Positions 1 to 12,445 of a stretch of 64,000 nt of DNA are shown in pieces (the stretch's first letter is position 1; each line of letters starts with the position of its first letter). Origin of the DNA: Linyphia triangularis (taxonomy: Eukaryota; Arthropoda; Arachnida; Araneae; Linyphiidae). The position numbers were made by a program, and so were the translations under genes. The DNA is taken from positions 40,806,785 to 40,870,784 of the forward strand of contig OZ021721.1 in NCBI GenBank assembly GCA_963978545.1, given 5' to 3'. A model generated the notes under the pieces. That model saw only the letters and a program-made list of their open reading frames with translations. It did not search any database and was not told the origin of the DNA.

Positions 1-114
1 CCTGGAAAGTCTCCCCGAAAACGAGGGGTTCTCAACATAGAAGCGGACAATTTCCCTAAATTTCTGTATGAAAATTTTGGGGGATTCTTTAATTTTATTT
101 TGGTTTTCAATAGT

Positions 115-185
115 CTACAGTTTAAAAATTTCTTGTGGGGGGGGGAGGTATATATCCCCCCCCCCCCCGGCTACGCGCATGATTG
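115..185. mobile_element. Single hAT-like end
   Basis: G-run, C-run, then GGCTACGCGCATG resembles the reverse complement of a CAGCGGCGTAGCC-type end. The partner end is not recognisable and may lie before position 1. Confidence 0.35.
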
Positions 186-1128
186 CATTCATGGACAAAT
201 GTATGTGTCTTCGTCTTGAATAATTAATGTAACTACTTTACTATACAATACAAACTCATGTTTAATGGTGTTCCATAAAAACTTTACAAGTGTTCATAAG
301 AAAACTGTTTGCTATATAATTTTATAAGGCACAGTCTGTTCAAGTACTAGTTTAGTTACATTCAAATTTTCTAAGTGGGAGTTATTTATTTTATATTTTT
401 TAAAAAACAGTATAATGCATGCACATTAAATTTATTATAACTCCATTCGTAATTTTTCTTCCATCCTAATAACGCATAAAATTTTTATTTTCTAAATTAA
501 AAGTTATATATTTTTAAAAAAAAGTATGCATAAACCAATGAAATGTACTTTGCAAAATTAAATTTCCTGTATAATTTGAAGAAATCATGTAGCATACAAT
601 AAAAGTTGATATATAAAATTGTTTGATGATTGACCTTTTAAATGCATGAGAGCCAAATGGAAAACCATGGACCCCGCCATCTAGGAGCAAAGGGGTGCAT
701 TGGCACCTCCTATGCTTCTGAAAATTTAAAATAAACTTGACAAAGGGGCACAATTTAAAACAAAAAAGTTAATTTTTTTTATAAAATCAAGGTTTGAACA
801 AAAACTTTTGTCACCTTGCACCGCCCAACAAATATTTCTGAAAGGCGATTATGTAGAGAACCACAAAAACAGCAAAAACTCTGCAGGGAATTACTCATTC
901 TATTTAACCTAAGGTGAATCAGCCTTATATATCACGTCAGGGGTTTGATATAATAGATTGTTTGAAATAAAAATTATTTCTGTTTGATACCCCTGTAATG
1001 AGTAAGACAGATGAAACTTGTTTCCAAAATGGTAATTTTCCCTCCATCAGTCATCAATATTGGCAAATAAAAAGCTTTTGGCATTTTCCACAGACCCGTA
1101 GTTTATAATCTTTTCCACCAACAAATTT
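186..1128. other. Non-genic AT-rich stretch
   Basis: No coding exon or RNA gene is seen. The segment 655-730 is GC-richer (GGACCCCGCCATCTAGGAGC area) and may be a decayed transposon end, but no partner was found. Confidence 0.5.
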
Positions 1129-1140
1129 CTGATGTATAAT

Positions 1141-1323
1141 CCGGCCGACCAAACGGTATAGTGGTTAGCGTGCTAGCCTCTAGACCGTGAGGTTGCGGGT
1201 TCGAGTCCCGTGTTAGGCATGGGTGTTTGTAAATGTATGTTGGCTTGTCTAATGACAAATGTTCAGCGCATTATAGCCCTCGTGTTGCTGACGGCGCCAG
1301 ATAATCTGAAAACAACCAACCAA
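1141..1323 (+). mobile_element. tRNA-derived SINE, family 1, copy 1
   Basis: The head carries RNA polymerase III box A-like TATAGTGGTTAGC (1157-1169) and box B-like GGGTTCGAGTCCC (1197-1209). A body unrelated to tRNA follows, ending in an AACCAACC tail. A 12-bp target duplication, CTGATGTATAAT, flanks it at 1129-1140 and 1324-1335, showing insertion by LINE-type machinery. It shares its full sequence with the copies near 5.9, 35.9 and 59.9 kb. Confidence 0.92.
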
Positions 1324-1335
1324 CTGATGTATAAT

Positions 1336-2374
1336 ATGCAATCAGTATGTCTTGTTGTTCAAATATGTTCAAATTTCACTAAGATAGGGTCGATTAATAG
1401 TTTTGCATTGATTTTCTCATTAAATTAACAATTTAAAACTCACATCATAAGACACGCAACTTTTTTCTTGTGAATTTTATCTCTTTTTCCTCTTATATTT
1501 TAAAGTGCAACTGCATTATTTGAATCTTTCTCGCGGCAACCGTGACACAAATGGCATGTTTGATTGTAATGTTAAATAATATTATTAATTCTAGGTAATA
1601 TTGTAATTGATTTGGAATATTATTATTAATAAGCATTATTGTTAGTGATTGGTAGCATTTATTTAATACTGATATTGATTTTTAATACTCATATTCATAT
1701 TAATGGTAATTTTCATTGTAATGCTAACGAAACGTGCATACTATTCCAGGACAAAGCCACAAAGCGACTTTCTTTTAATTTTTAGAAAAGGGGCTAAGTA
1801 GGGATTTAGGATAATAAGGCCTTTGTGTTGAATTCATCATCTTCACATCTATGAGTTCATTTTCTAATGAATAACCAATTTTCTAACCTTCAAAGAAACC
1901 GCTTGATTCCCTAAATAGATGAGGAAGTGGCTATCAGCCATGAGTCTAACGGCACGATTGCGCATAAATGAAAGACCTTTTGTAACTTATTTGAATACTT
2001 CTGATAATGTCTACAATAGAGGAAGATAGCTAAAAGAGTGCAAGATCTAATTTAAGAAAGTCCAGTTCGATGACAATGTGTAAATTCAGAGGTACTATTC
2101 TTTAAAATTCGTATTTTCAAGACTGCAGAACGGTGATTTTTAAGGAAATTCTCAAGAATCCTTTTAACAATATAAATTATTAATTGAGAATCAGTGTCAT
2201 GGGAAATTCAATAGACTTTGTATATCTGCGTTACACATTCATTTTCCATTAATGTCTCCAAGGTCTTAAAATATAATAAGAACGATTCTGCCAAAAAGTC
2301 ATAAAACAAAATAGTTCTTAAGTGATTCAATAAAATTTCTTAGGTTTTTATACTGCTTTGTTGGTATTTATCAT
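1336..2374. other. Non-genic AT-rich stretch
   Basis: Short ATT/ATTGATATT-rich blocks lie at 1560-1720. I see nothing else. Confidence 0.5.
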
Positions 2375-2932
2375 AAAATAATATAACCCATAAATACAAA
2401 GTTTTTAATATAAATCCTTTACATGCATTGCCAATTTTTATATTCATTAACAAAGCGCCGTTTCTGTTGCCAGCATGTACTTGTTTTTATTATTTAAAAT
2501 TAAACGCAAACACCATCTCTATCAGCAAAACATGTGGTAAACTACTTTTCAAAATTTATTTTTTAAAAATGAATGTTAATTTATACATTTACATCCAAAT
2601 ATCTTTTATTTCTTCTGAAAAAATAATATTATTATTTATTTATTAAAACAATTTTGGCAACAGGAAAGAGTTTCTTCAATGATCGGTTAAATGCTATTTC
2701 AGCGCGATTGGATGACAGCAAGTTGGTTTATTAGTATTCCGTAAAAACGGCCTTTTAGTGACAGTGGCAGGCCCCCAAAGGTATTATAGCATGCATTGCC
2801 ATTGTCATCTTATCTATCTGCCATGTTTCAGCCCGATTGGATGACGCCAAAAGGGTTAATTCGGCCGCCGCAGATTTGCCCGCCATCGATAAACATACAC
2901 ACAAAATCGAAGTTAATATAAAGGATTTAAAA
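2375..2932. repeat. Dispersed repeat R1, copy 1
   Basis: It shares long blocks with 12446-12994 in the same orientation: ATAATATAACCCATAA, TTTTTATATTCATTAACA, GGCAACAGGAAAGAGTTTC, TTTCAGCCCGATTGGATGAC and ATCGAAGTTAATATAAAGG. The two copies differ by many substitutions and small indels. It may be the 3' end of a retroelement, but no coding part is visible. Confidence 0.82.
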
Positions 2933-4099
2933 AACTCATAACTTTTTGGGTGACCCAATATATTTTTATTGATAGGGATTTACTCAAGATGAATATCCAG
3001 ATTTGAAAAAAAAGAAAAAAAGAAAAAAAAAAAATACTTAAGTTCTTGAGAAAGGAAATACAATTTTTCAAGAACACTTTTATTCTCGAAAATAACGGGT
3101 ATTTTGGATAAAACTAAGAAAGTGCATTAATTTAATACTGAAACTCAGTCCAAATAGCTGGAGATTTATTTTCTCATTTACAAAAAGTTTTAGCAGAAGC
3201 ATTTGGAAATGACATTTTGTTGAATTACTTGGGGATGGGGTCTTGAGCCAAACATATGATCGGATTATCCTGCAATGAATCAAGTCCCCCATGCATGCCC
3301 AAGTTATGCATTCTTAAGATCAAAATCTATCTAAAATATTCCACAATTTTACAAAATACAGATTACATTGTACATTATTTTAAAATAGAAGATACCTTCA
3401 CCCCAATTTCCAATAACAGTCGTTCAATGTCATTGCACTTTGTAGCAGTTCCGATACTTCATTGAAAGGAAACATGTAAATTCACACTTTCTGTTGAATG
3501 ACTGTCAACTGCAACATCTCTTAACTGATCCCTCTTTTTGTCATCCAATGGAGCTCTAAGCAGCTGTCCCAGATAGGGAGGAGACAAGTTTCCAAAACAA
3601 AACGTATTGTTCGAAGGGCGAATCTACGAAAGGGTTAAAAGACTAGTATTAATGAAGCATTCAACGTTAGTGTGAGTGATCCTCCCTTTTTGAACGTAGG
3701 TTGGGATCACGGCCGGGGTTACAAGAAGCGATCCAGGATGTCTTCTACAATTACCTAGATCAATGGATGGACGATTAACCTCTTTCTTATAAACACAATC
3801 TGCTCTGAAAATTCCCTTTCAATGAGTGATCTCGAAAACAACTTTTCGTAACAATCGGCATCCTTCGTTTCTTCATCCTTAAGATAACAGTAGTATCTTT
3901 CTCATATGTCTTTTAGTATATTTCTCAGTAGTTATCTTGTATTTTAAAGTCAAAGGAATGAAGTTCACTTAATAAAAATGATAGAAAAATGATAAAGTTT
4001 TTACCTGAAATTGTGTTTATACAGTGTAATCGGTAAAGTCGTTTTAAGCCCTTTATATTTTAAACACAGTCTCGTATAGCCAAGAAAGTAATATATACA
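2933..4099. other. Non-genic stretch with moderate complexity
   Basis: An A/G tract lies at 3007-3037. Positions 3480-3780 are less AT-rich than their surroundings but contain no open frame of note and no splice-bounded homology that I recognise. Confidence 0.45.
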
Positions 4100-4297
4100 T
4101 ACAAGGTGCCTATAAAAGGTTGGATACATTTTGATGTTGAATAATTCATAAAATAATTAAGATATATTTAAATTGATAACACTAATGGTCAGAGGTGGCG
4201 CCAGCAGGGGGGCTAGGGGGCTGGAGCCCCCCCCCCGTCGGGGAAAGCTAGTCCCCCATCGGGCACAATCGAGCTTCTCATCGGGGCATAGAAAATA

Positions 4298-4331
<34 letters not shown>

Positions 4332-4544
4332 ACCAACAAAATTTTTAAGAATCGAAGAGAGTTAATAGTTTGTAAACCTCATTGCCACTATTCTATAGGT
4401 CACCGTTTGACGCCAGCATGTTAAACTGAAAACTACGATTGAATGTCCAACACTAAGCAATACAATCTCCCTATCTGTATGCACGACAACCACACGATAG
4501 ATCTCACAACCCTAGACCACACGATAACCACAACACGTTTCATG

Positions 4545-6420
4545 AAGAAATTCTTAATAACTCCCGACTGGATAAATTGTTTTCACACAGTTGTCGGGAA
4601 AATAAAGAATTTCTTCGGGAGAATAAAGAATTTCGTTTTGAAACTAAACACATCATATTTTTTATAGATGAGACAATTTGATAAAATTCAACAAAAATAA
4701 TGCTCTTTAATTGAAACCACAGCCCATCTTCCAACGACTTTTTTAATTTTACCGACAGGATAAACTGTTTTAACGGATACTATATTAATCTTATATATTA
4801 TACTTTTGTTAAAACAGTTCATCCTGTCGGGGAAATTAAGAATATCTTCGGAAAACTGAACATATCCTCATTTCTTATAACGGAGACAATTCGGTAAAAT
4901 TCATCAAAAGCTACTTTTTTAAATTGAAACCACAGTTCATTTCCCGAAAAAAATTACGATTTCCCCGACATGATAAACTGTTCCAACACATGCTACATTA
5001 AACTTACATAGTATACTCAAAAAGAGTTATCCCTTGGTTAAAAATAAAAATTTCGTTGGATAACTGAATAAATCGTCTTTTCAGTTTATACACTATACTA
5101 TTATGTTCTGAGGAACTTATGTATTATGGCTTTGGGCTTTGGCGGTTTGTCTTTGTCCGTCTGTACAAGACCAGAATTCCTAGGTAAATTTACAATTATC
5201 AGACACGTGTGATTTGACAAATGAAAGGTAGAAGATCATACAAGAATTCAACGACAAGACAGAAGTACGGGAAAAATGGTGACTGGAAATCAATTTGCAA
5301 TTTCTTAAGCCTAAACTAGATGTTCAGTCAAAAAAGCTTTAAAAATTACATAGAATTTAATCAGCTACTTCAACCAGAAGTTTGACAAAAAGAGTGATTC
5401 CGTATAGAAACGTCATGAGAAGTTCATATCTTGGCTGCAAGGAGTGATATTGGATTAGAATTTAGATATATTCGGTGGCAAATTATCTCAGAAAATTCAC
5501 ACACTTTTGTGCTATTTTTGTTCATATAAAACTCCAAACTAACATTTTTTTTTTTTTTTTGGCATGTCATTAACCTTAAGGTACGATTTCAGTCTTGAAA
5601 TGTTGCCGTATTGTACATACTTGATATCTGGGCATGATGTACTACAATAAAACGGGTGTAGAGGTGGTCTTCTAATGACAATTACTATTAAAAAAAATAA
5701 TCTAATTTGTGTTGTTAAGTTGATAATTATTTAAATTTCCCCGATGGGATTCTGTGATGAAGCAATTTTACTTGTCGGCGTAAAAAATTTGGTAAAGAAA
5801 CTGAATAAATCATATTTTTTTATTAATGGGATAAAATATTATAATTTGATACAATTTCACAAAAGTTGTGTTCTTAAATTTAAACCTCTACTTTCCCGAC
5901 GAAAATCTTAATTTTCCCGGCCGACCAAACGGTATAGTGGTTAGCGTGCTAGCATCTGGACCGCGAGGTTGCGGGTTCGAGTCCCGTGTTAGGCATGGGT
6001 GTTTGTAAATGTATGTTGGCTTGTCTAATGACAAATGTTTCGGCGAATTATAGCCCTCGTGTTGCTGACGGTGCCAGATAATCTGAAAACAATTAATTTT
6101 CCCGACGATATGATATAACATGCCTCCACACAGTATGTGCTCTGTAATTATTATATAGCATTATTATGGAGAAAGTTGGACACAATTTTCAAAAGTTATG
6201 ATCGTAAATTGTAAAACACAATCTATTTCCAACGAAATTCTTAATTTCCCCGACGAGAAATCTATTTGCCCAAAATGCAATATAAATTTTTATTTAACAC
6301 AGTTTATCTCATAGGTTAACTTGAGAATTTCGTTGGGAAATGAATTGTGGTTTTGATTTAAATACATAACTTTGGTGAAATGGTATTCCATTGATCCCTT
6401 ATTGAAAAAAAAAAGGATGA
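4545..6420. repeat. Degenerate tandem or dyad array inside the hAT-like element
   Basis: Recurring blocks include CCCGAC near ATAAACTGTTT, GAAACCACAG then CATYTTCC, AATTTCTTCGG-type and AATTTCGTTGG blocks, and their reverse complements. They repeat at irregular intervals of about 200-300 bp in both orientations. Such subterminal repeats can be transposase-binding sites in hAT elements, but that role is inferred. Confidence 0.55.
5920..6092 (+). mobile_element. tRNA-derived SINE, family 1, copy 2
   Basis: It has the same head and body as copy 1. The target duplication TTAATTTTCCCG is at 5908-5919 and 6093-6104. It sits inside the long hAT-like element 4190-8478 and therefore inserted after that element. 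Confidence 0.92.
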
Positions 6421-8526
6421 TTTATTCAGTACGACAGGGATAAGGACGAACAGGATGTCTCATAGCCATAAATAAATTCAAACAATATATTATACGAACA
6501 CTAGTAAAAAATTTACAAAATATAAAAACAAATATTTTTAATACAAGCATTGCAGCTTGTGAAAGGAATGGCTGTCAGATTTTTAAAGGATTTAATTTAT
6601 TTGGACATAAGTAGTTAGAAAATATAAAAGAAAAAGAATTAATAACTAACACAAAATAGAAAAAAATTATTTGCAGTCAATTTGGTTTTAGACCTTATGT
6701 CTCATAAAAACCTGTAAATTCACTAGTAACTAATTTATAGTATTTTTACATAATTATTTTAAGAAAATTATATTAAAAAATAGTTTAAACAATGACGTGC
6801 AACTCACACAAAAACTTCAACTTATTAAGTTTGGCATGTTGTAAGTATGCATGACCATATATTGTTTTTCGTTACATCATGTCTCTAATTTATCTCTATG
6901 TTTTGAGTCAAAATATTAATTTTTGTATTATCAAACATCACAAGTCCTTTCTGCACGCAGAGATAGCTAAAAAATCAACAAAAGACTTTAAACGGATATT
7001 TTTTGTGTGGAAAAGTCACTTTACATACCCATTTCATGCATAAAAAATACTATTAATTTCGTACTAATAATAGTAATTTATCAATCTATCTCAAATTTGT
7101 TTATCTATCCTCAAATAAATTGCTCGGCCATCAAAATAATATATAATTTCATATTTTTCCAAAATTCTCTTAAATTAATAAAATACAATTGCGCATGATT
7201 ATATAACTTCCCAATCATTTAGTTCTCATTTATTGCAAGTTTTAGCACTGCATTTACTCATCGTTTTCTGTAATTAATAATTCGCTGTAAAAATGCATCG
7301 TATTTCATTAATCGTGTGAGGAGGAATGAGGTAGGAAAGCAAAGATCAAAACTGCAACAAGTGACAACTCCAGGCAAACCACTGAAATTCGGGCGATTTA
7401 GAAGGAAACGCGACAACATGCTCACACACATGTTCAAAATTCCATGAATAGAAGGGATAGTTCTGAAAATGTGCTTCAAGCAATCACAACGGGTTGTCCA
7501 TGAGCTTAAGAGCGAGGGATGTATTGTAAGGGCAGTAAATATGCCCTATGGCTAAATAGGGGTGGGCTGACCATTTAAAAATCGAATGGACACTGACGTC
7601 AATTAAAGCTTGAAGTCGATGGGAATCGATTTGCACTGATAAGATTCTTTGTCTTTTTTGTCAGGATAATGACCAGGGAACAGGATGAAGGCGGCTTTTT
7701 TCGTTGTGAGATTGGGGGACTGGCTAATTGTGTCTAACTATTCCGAGAAGAAGAAAAAAAAAGGGGTGGGGGGTGGGGGGCGTGTCAAGAAACGAATAGG
7801 GGGCTACAGACACCAGACAATCATTCTGATAACGTTTTTTTAGGAATGACAGTCAACTTGGATCTTTTCATCCACATTGCACTCGTTTCTTTGGATTCGG
7901 ATTGAACCTATGTAGTGTGTAGTAGACAGTAGCATAATCTTTGCAGGTAATTGAAACGTTTGTTTTTTGTTTTGATGTTTTTACATTTACAAAAACGATG
8001 AGCAAAAATACACTCGTTACAAAGAATCCCATTTTGAGTTAAGCTTTGTTTTATTGCTATAAGTTTTATAATATATAATAACAATTTTGAAAAAAGTTTT
8101 ATGCTTGATTGTTCTAGGATACATTACTTTGTTCTAATATGAATATATAATTTCCATCTAATATGAAAAAATAAGATTTTCTTTTTACAGAAAAGTTTCC
8201 TAAAAAGTTTAATCATTTTAAATTCTGGCTATAACTACCAATTTTTGATGAATTTAAATTTGCCTTCTTTTATTACAATATGAATTATTTATTTTACATA
8301 AAATTTTGTGTTACTAAAATCTTAATATGTTCTGATTACACTGCAAAACTGCCATCGGCTTATAATTAATGGCAATTTTTAAAATATTTAAGTTTTTTAA
8401 AAAAATTCTTAGCCCCCCCCCCCCCCCCCGTCGGGGTTGGATAGCCCCCTCGTCGGGCAATTCCTAGCGCCACCACTGCTAATGGTTAGATAGACTAAAA
8501 GAGTTTTATGGCCCTTGTCAATGGAC

Positions 8527-8745
8527 TTACACATGTGTGCCGTTCGTAGCACGGAGAATATCAATACGGTAATCAATTTTGCGCCAAATACAGGCAAGCA
8601 TGTCGGCATCCACAGAGGCTATTGCGGCTGTAATCCTGACTAAGTCATTTGACACTTTCCTCCTGTAAACGATGTCCTTTATAATTCCTCAAAGGAAGAA
8701 GTCCAATGACGTTATATCAGGTGATATGGGTGGCCAAGAGAGAAA
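8527..8745 (-). pseudogene. Mariner/Tc1-like transposase C-terminal fragment
   Basis: The minus strand encodes about 70 residues: SWPPISPDITSLDFFL, an in-frame TGA where these transposases have Trp, then GIIKDIVYRRK, ITAAIASVDADMLACIW and a stop. The SPDLTPxDFFLWGxLK block, containing part of the catalytic DDE region, is typical of arthropod mariner/Tc1-like transposases. The N-terminal part is missing and the Trp-to-stop change makes it non-functional. Confidence 0.75.
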
Positions 8746-8951
8746 AACATACAATTAATAACACGGGCAGACGATATTTACAAAAGAAATGATATTCAAA
8801 TAGGAAAAAGAAATTTTCTTTGGCAACGTTCACTATAAATGATAATATATGAGTTATTCTATGTATAAATGCCATAAGTTTGTTTATATCTTCATTATTT
8901 TAGGAATTATACAACATCAAAATTTGTCTAACCTTTTATAGATACCCTGTA

Positions 8952-9318
8952 TAGTAAAGTGACCATGCTAACTTTTTGAGACAGCTTACAGTGCCTCAAG
9001 CGGCAATTTAAGGAAGTTCCAAAAAATAATAAGAAAAAACTAAAGGAAATAGACCATAAAATCCACTGCGAAAAATGTTCATAATACTATTATAAAAACA
9101 CATAAAAAAATTTACGAAGCCATCTGTAAAATTGGCGAAGATATTCGTGATTGGTGAAACTATTCACGGCGTGAAAAAGGGCTCGCTCTGAAACATAAAA
9201 ACGTGTTTCCCAGTGTTATCATGCAGATTTTCTGAGTTAAGTAACGGTGAAGTTAAGTTCAGACAAGGCAGAAAGTAAAAGTTAACAAAATAAGAATCTG
9301 AAAAGAACTCTCAATAAA

Positions 9319-9355
<37 letters not shown>

Positions 9356-10125
9356 ACCCTAGTTTCAACCATTGCGCAACTACCAAAATACACAATTAAA
9401 ACCTCTCGGTCAAACAGCTACCGAAAGAAGATTCTATTTCATTATTTTATCATAGCACAACGAAAATGTCAGAAACAAATGCGTGTCGTTAAGTGTGGCA
9501 CTTAACAAAAAATACAAGACACAGAAGCATTGCAAAAGCAATATCTATCTTGCTTTTTCTTATCTGTGTTATACTTTTCCAATATGCCACACTTAATGCC
9601 GCGCATTTGTTTCTGTCATTTTCTCTGTGCTAAGTTTACCACGATAAAATGATTAAATAGAATCTTCTTTCTTAGTTGTTCGACCGAAAGCTTTTAATTG
9701 TGTATTTTAGTAGTTCATCAATGTTTGAGACTTCGAGTGCTTTTTTTATTTCTTTTATATCTTTACTGAGTGTGTTTTTAAATTTCTTATTCTGTTACTT
9801 TTTTTTTAACTTTCGGCCTTGTTTTAATTTAACTTCGCAGTTGTTTTACTCAGAAAAGCTGCTCCATAAAAGACTTTTTTCAATTTCAGGGTGATCCATT
9901 TTTCAAGTCACGAATAGCTCATAATTTCAAACACGAATATCTTTTCCAATTTTACAGATTGTAAAACTTTTCCTTTGATTTTATCATGGTATTGTGAACA
10001 ATTTTCTAATTGAACTTTTCTATCGATCTCCTTTATCTTTTAAGGTGTATTTTTTTTTTCATACTCCCTTAAATCGTCATGAGGGGCACTGTAAACTGTC
10101 TAAAAATAGCATGGTCATTTTACTA
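8952..10125. mobile_element. Long foldback (inverted repeat) element, 1.17 kb
   Basis: The ends are TAGTAAAGTGACCATGC and its near reverse complement, GCATGGTCATTTTACTA, next to TA dinucleotides. The arms stay recognisably complementary almost to the centre (about 9520-9560). Examples are TAAAACCTCTCGGTCAAACA against TGTTCGACCGAAAGCTTTTA, and GAAACAAATGCG against CGCATTTGTTTC. The left arm also carries a 31-A run (9323-9353). It starts directly at the TA flank of the mariner-like remnant. Confidence 0.8.
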
Positions 10126-10127
10126 TA

Positions 10128-12445
10128 GGTTCGTACTTTACTTCCCGGGCTAAACGAAACGTTAATTCAAATTAGAAAGACTTAAAAGAACTTTACCGAT
10201 CATCCTATTTGTCTAAAATGCAATATCCCCCCCCCCCCCCTTGCAATTTCATACAGAAAGTTTTGATTCTGAATAAATGTTTTCGTGAATTGTGTAATCG
10301 GTAAATAAATACTTTACATGGATACTTTATTAATATTAATTGATTATTACTAATTTCTTTATTTATCTGAGAAAATTTAGTTTGAAAGGTGCACGAAAAG
10401 AACCATTTACAAATTCAAAATTTATAATTGAACTGTAGTTTAAAGAAAATGCAAAAATAAATAAAATATGTATATCTAAAGACATATTTTTATGATCAGA
10501 TATTAATCAAACAAAATAGAAATTATGTTGAACCCATAATTTTTTTTTAATTAACTGTATGAAACGTGAAGTCCATGTGTTGATGAAACGCTTGTTCAGA
10601 ACTTTCTTGAAGAGCATTAAAATTAAGATCAGCTTTTAGCTCAGGAAATTTTCTTGAATACTTTCAAACTTAAAAATTTTACAATTTTGAGAGAGGAACA
10701 AAATCTTCCTACTATTTTTCCAACGGAAAGTCCATTATCAATTTCTTTCATCAAAAAGAAATCAATACCAGCATTGCCAGACTATACTATTTTCAGTTCT
10801 GTGAAATTATTTTTTCCAATAAAATTTAGAGTATATTATTCTGTAGCATTTTTAAATGTGCTGTATTTATCACTTTCTCAAAGAAATGCAACCACGTTGT
10901 CTCAGAGATAGATTTAGTTTCTATGCCATTAGGTGCTCATAAATGATCAAAATAAAACCACTCTTCATTGATTGTATTTACTAATACATAGATCATATTT
11001 TTTTAAGCATATTTTTTGGCCACTTTTGCGAACTCATCTGTTTTTAAAATAATGTTTGAATGACAGCTATCATTTGATAGGAGTCTTTAAAAGGTAGCTT
11101 TACACTTTAGCCATTGTTGTACAATTACTTTTGTTGGTGTGCCTCCCTTAGTTTGAAAGCAGCAAAGATTTTACGTATATTTTTCTCTGTCTTCTATCTT
11201 TTTTGCACATAAATTTTTCTATTGTTAAATTTAGTGTTAAATAATATGTTTTGACTAAAATTCTGACACTCAGTCTCCATTCTACAAAATTCTAAATAAC
11301 TTCCATTACTTTATACTTCGCTGCAGTTATAGCCATCGATATGAAAATTATTAATTTTACATCTTAAAAAAGTTTTTGCAAATTTAAAACTGTAATTTCA
11401 TGTTAAATTTGAAAACAAAGATACAAAAGTGATTAAAATTTTTGTATCCTATCTAGACATGTGTTTGAGTGAGTACGAACGTAACTCACACTAAACCTGC
11501 TTTCATATTTTTCATTCTATAGTTTGCATGAAAAAAAAAAGAAATCAGTTAGCTAAATTTGTAATAAAAATTGTGCTAGCTAGAAGTATTAGCGATTCCT
11601 TGTAAATTTAAAAAAATGCATGTTTGACTCACACTAAATGCACTAAGTTGATTCCAAAAAGGGAAAGTTCACTAAATTTAAATAATTATAAAAGTAAATT
11701 ACTATATTTTTAAAAGTACAATAATGATACTTTAAAAAAAGCAAAAAAAAAAAAAAAAAAAAAATCAACTTACATATTATTTAAAAAATAATCTAACGAA
11801 AATTTGCAAAACTTTTGATAATTGCATTTTAGCCAAATATCATCTTTGATGTCAATGTATGACCAGATTGGGAAGTTAAAATACGATTTCTACCCAAAAA
11901 TTCAAAACTTTGATCCAAAAAGAAAGTTAGAGTTGAACTATTTTTAAAATTGGACTTATCGTGTACTTTAGCGTGAAAATAGTCAGGAAGGAATGATATT
12001 CTATTCCTATAATTTAATTGTAATATTTTAAAATGTTGTACATAAAATTGAAGTTTAAATAATTGAATATACTCGATTATTTAATTGAGTTAAGGATATT
12101 CTTGTAAAATTGCTCCAAAACACTAAATTTTAAAGATGCATCAGTGCATTGGGCCAAATTTAACTCGATTGTAAGTCAACGTTTATAGGTAAATTAGTTA
12201 TTGCAGTAAATCGATACGAGACGATTTTTCTATTTAATAGATGATAAAGTCCCCTCCCCCCCCCCCATTTTTACCGGAAAGGTTTCAATGTATTAGGCAC
12301 CACTAGGTTGAAGTATCATATTTGAAATGTGATGTGTAGGTTTCCTTTTCCCACAACCTTGTATGATTTATACAGAAAGAAAAATCATTTGCCTCTTAGA
12401 ACAGTTAGATAAATAGGTTTTTTAATACACTCCATATCTAACCTC
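10128..12445. other. Non-genic AT-rich stretch
   Basis: It contains a C12 run near 10229, an A run at 11741-11764 and a C-rich run near 12250. No gene, RNA or paired repeat was recognised. Confidence 0.5.

Larger units (their letters stand above)
4190..8478. mobile_element. hAT-like element, 4.29 kb, without recognisable transposase
   Basis: The left end is CAGAGGTGGCGCCAG (4190) and the right end reads inward CAGTGGTGGCGCTAG (8478). Both are followed by long G/C runs. An exact 8-bp duplication CTAATGGT lies at 4182-4189 and 8479-8486, the hAT signature. No transposase-like open frame was found inside. Positions 4440-6400 hold a degenerate repeat array, and a family 1 SINE is inserted at 5920-6092. 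Confidence 0.85.
4102..8949 (-). mobile_element. Mariner/Tc1-like element remnant split by a hAT-like insertion
   Basis: The inverted ends are about 64 bp. The left starts CAAGGTGCCTATAAAAGG at 4102 and the right reads CAGGGTATCTATAAAAGG inward from 8949, with TTTTGATGTTG shared at the same offset. Both ends abut TA (4100-4101, 8950-8951). Removing 4190-8478 and one TSD copy leaves about 550 bp with a transposase tail on the minus strand. It is a dead, internally deleted element. Confidence 0.82.

Noticed and set aside
1141..1220. Functional tRNA gene (box A and box B present)
   Set aside because: The tRNA-like head continues into a ~100-bp body and AACCAACC tail, is flanked by target duplications and recurs at three other sites, so it is a SINE.
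2755..2958. 67-codon minus-strand frame with a signal-peptide-like start
   Set aside because: It falls in dispersed repeat R1, is not kept open in the second copy at 12.4-13.0 kb and has no known family.
4299..4329. Poly(A) tail of a processed pseudogene
   Set aside because: The T run adjoins hAT terminal G/C runs and no gene-derived sequence precedes it; homopolymers are common throughout the window.
9676..9894. 72-codon plus-strand open frame rich in Phe and Ser
   Set aside because: It lies inside the foldback arm, has low-complexity composition and is antisense to a more protein-like stretch.
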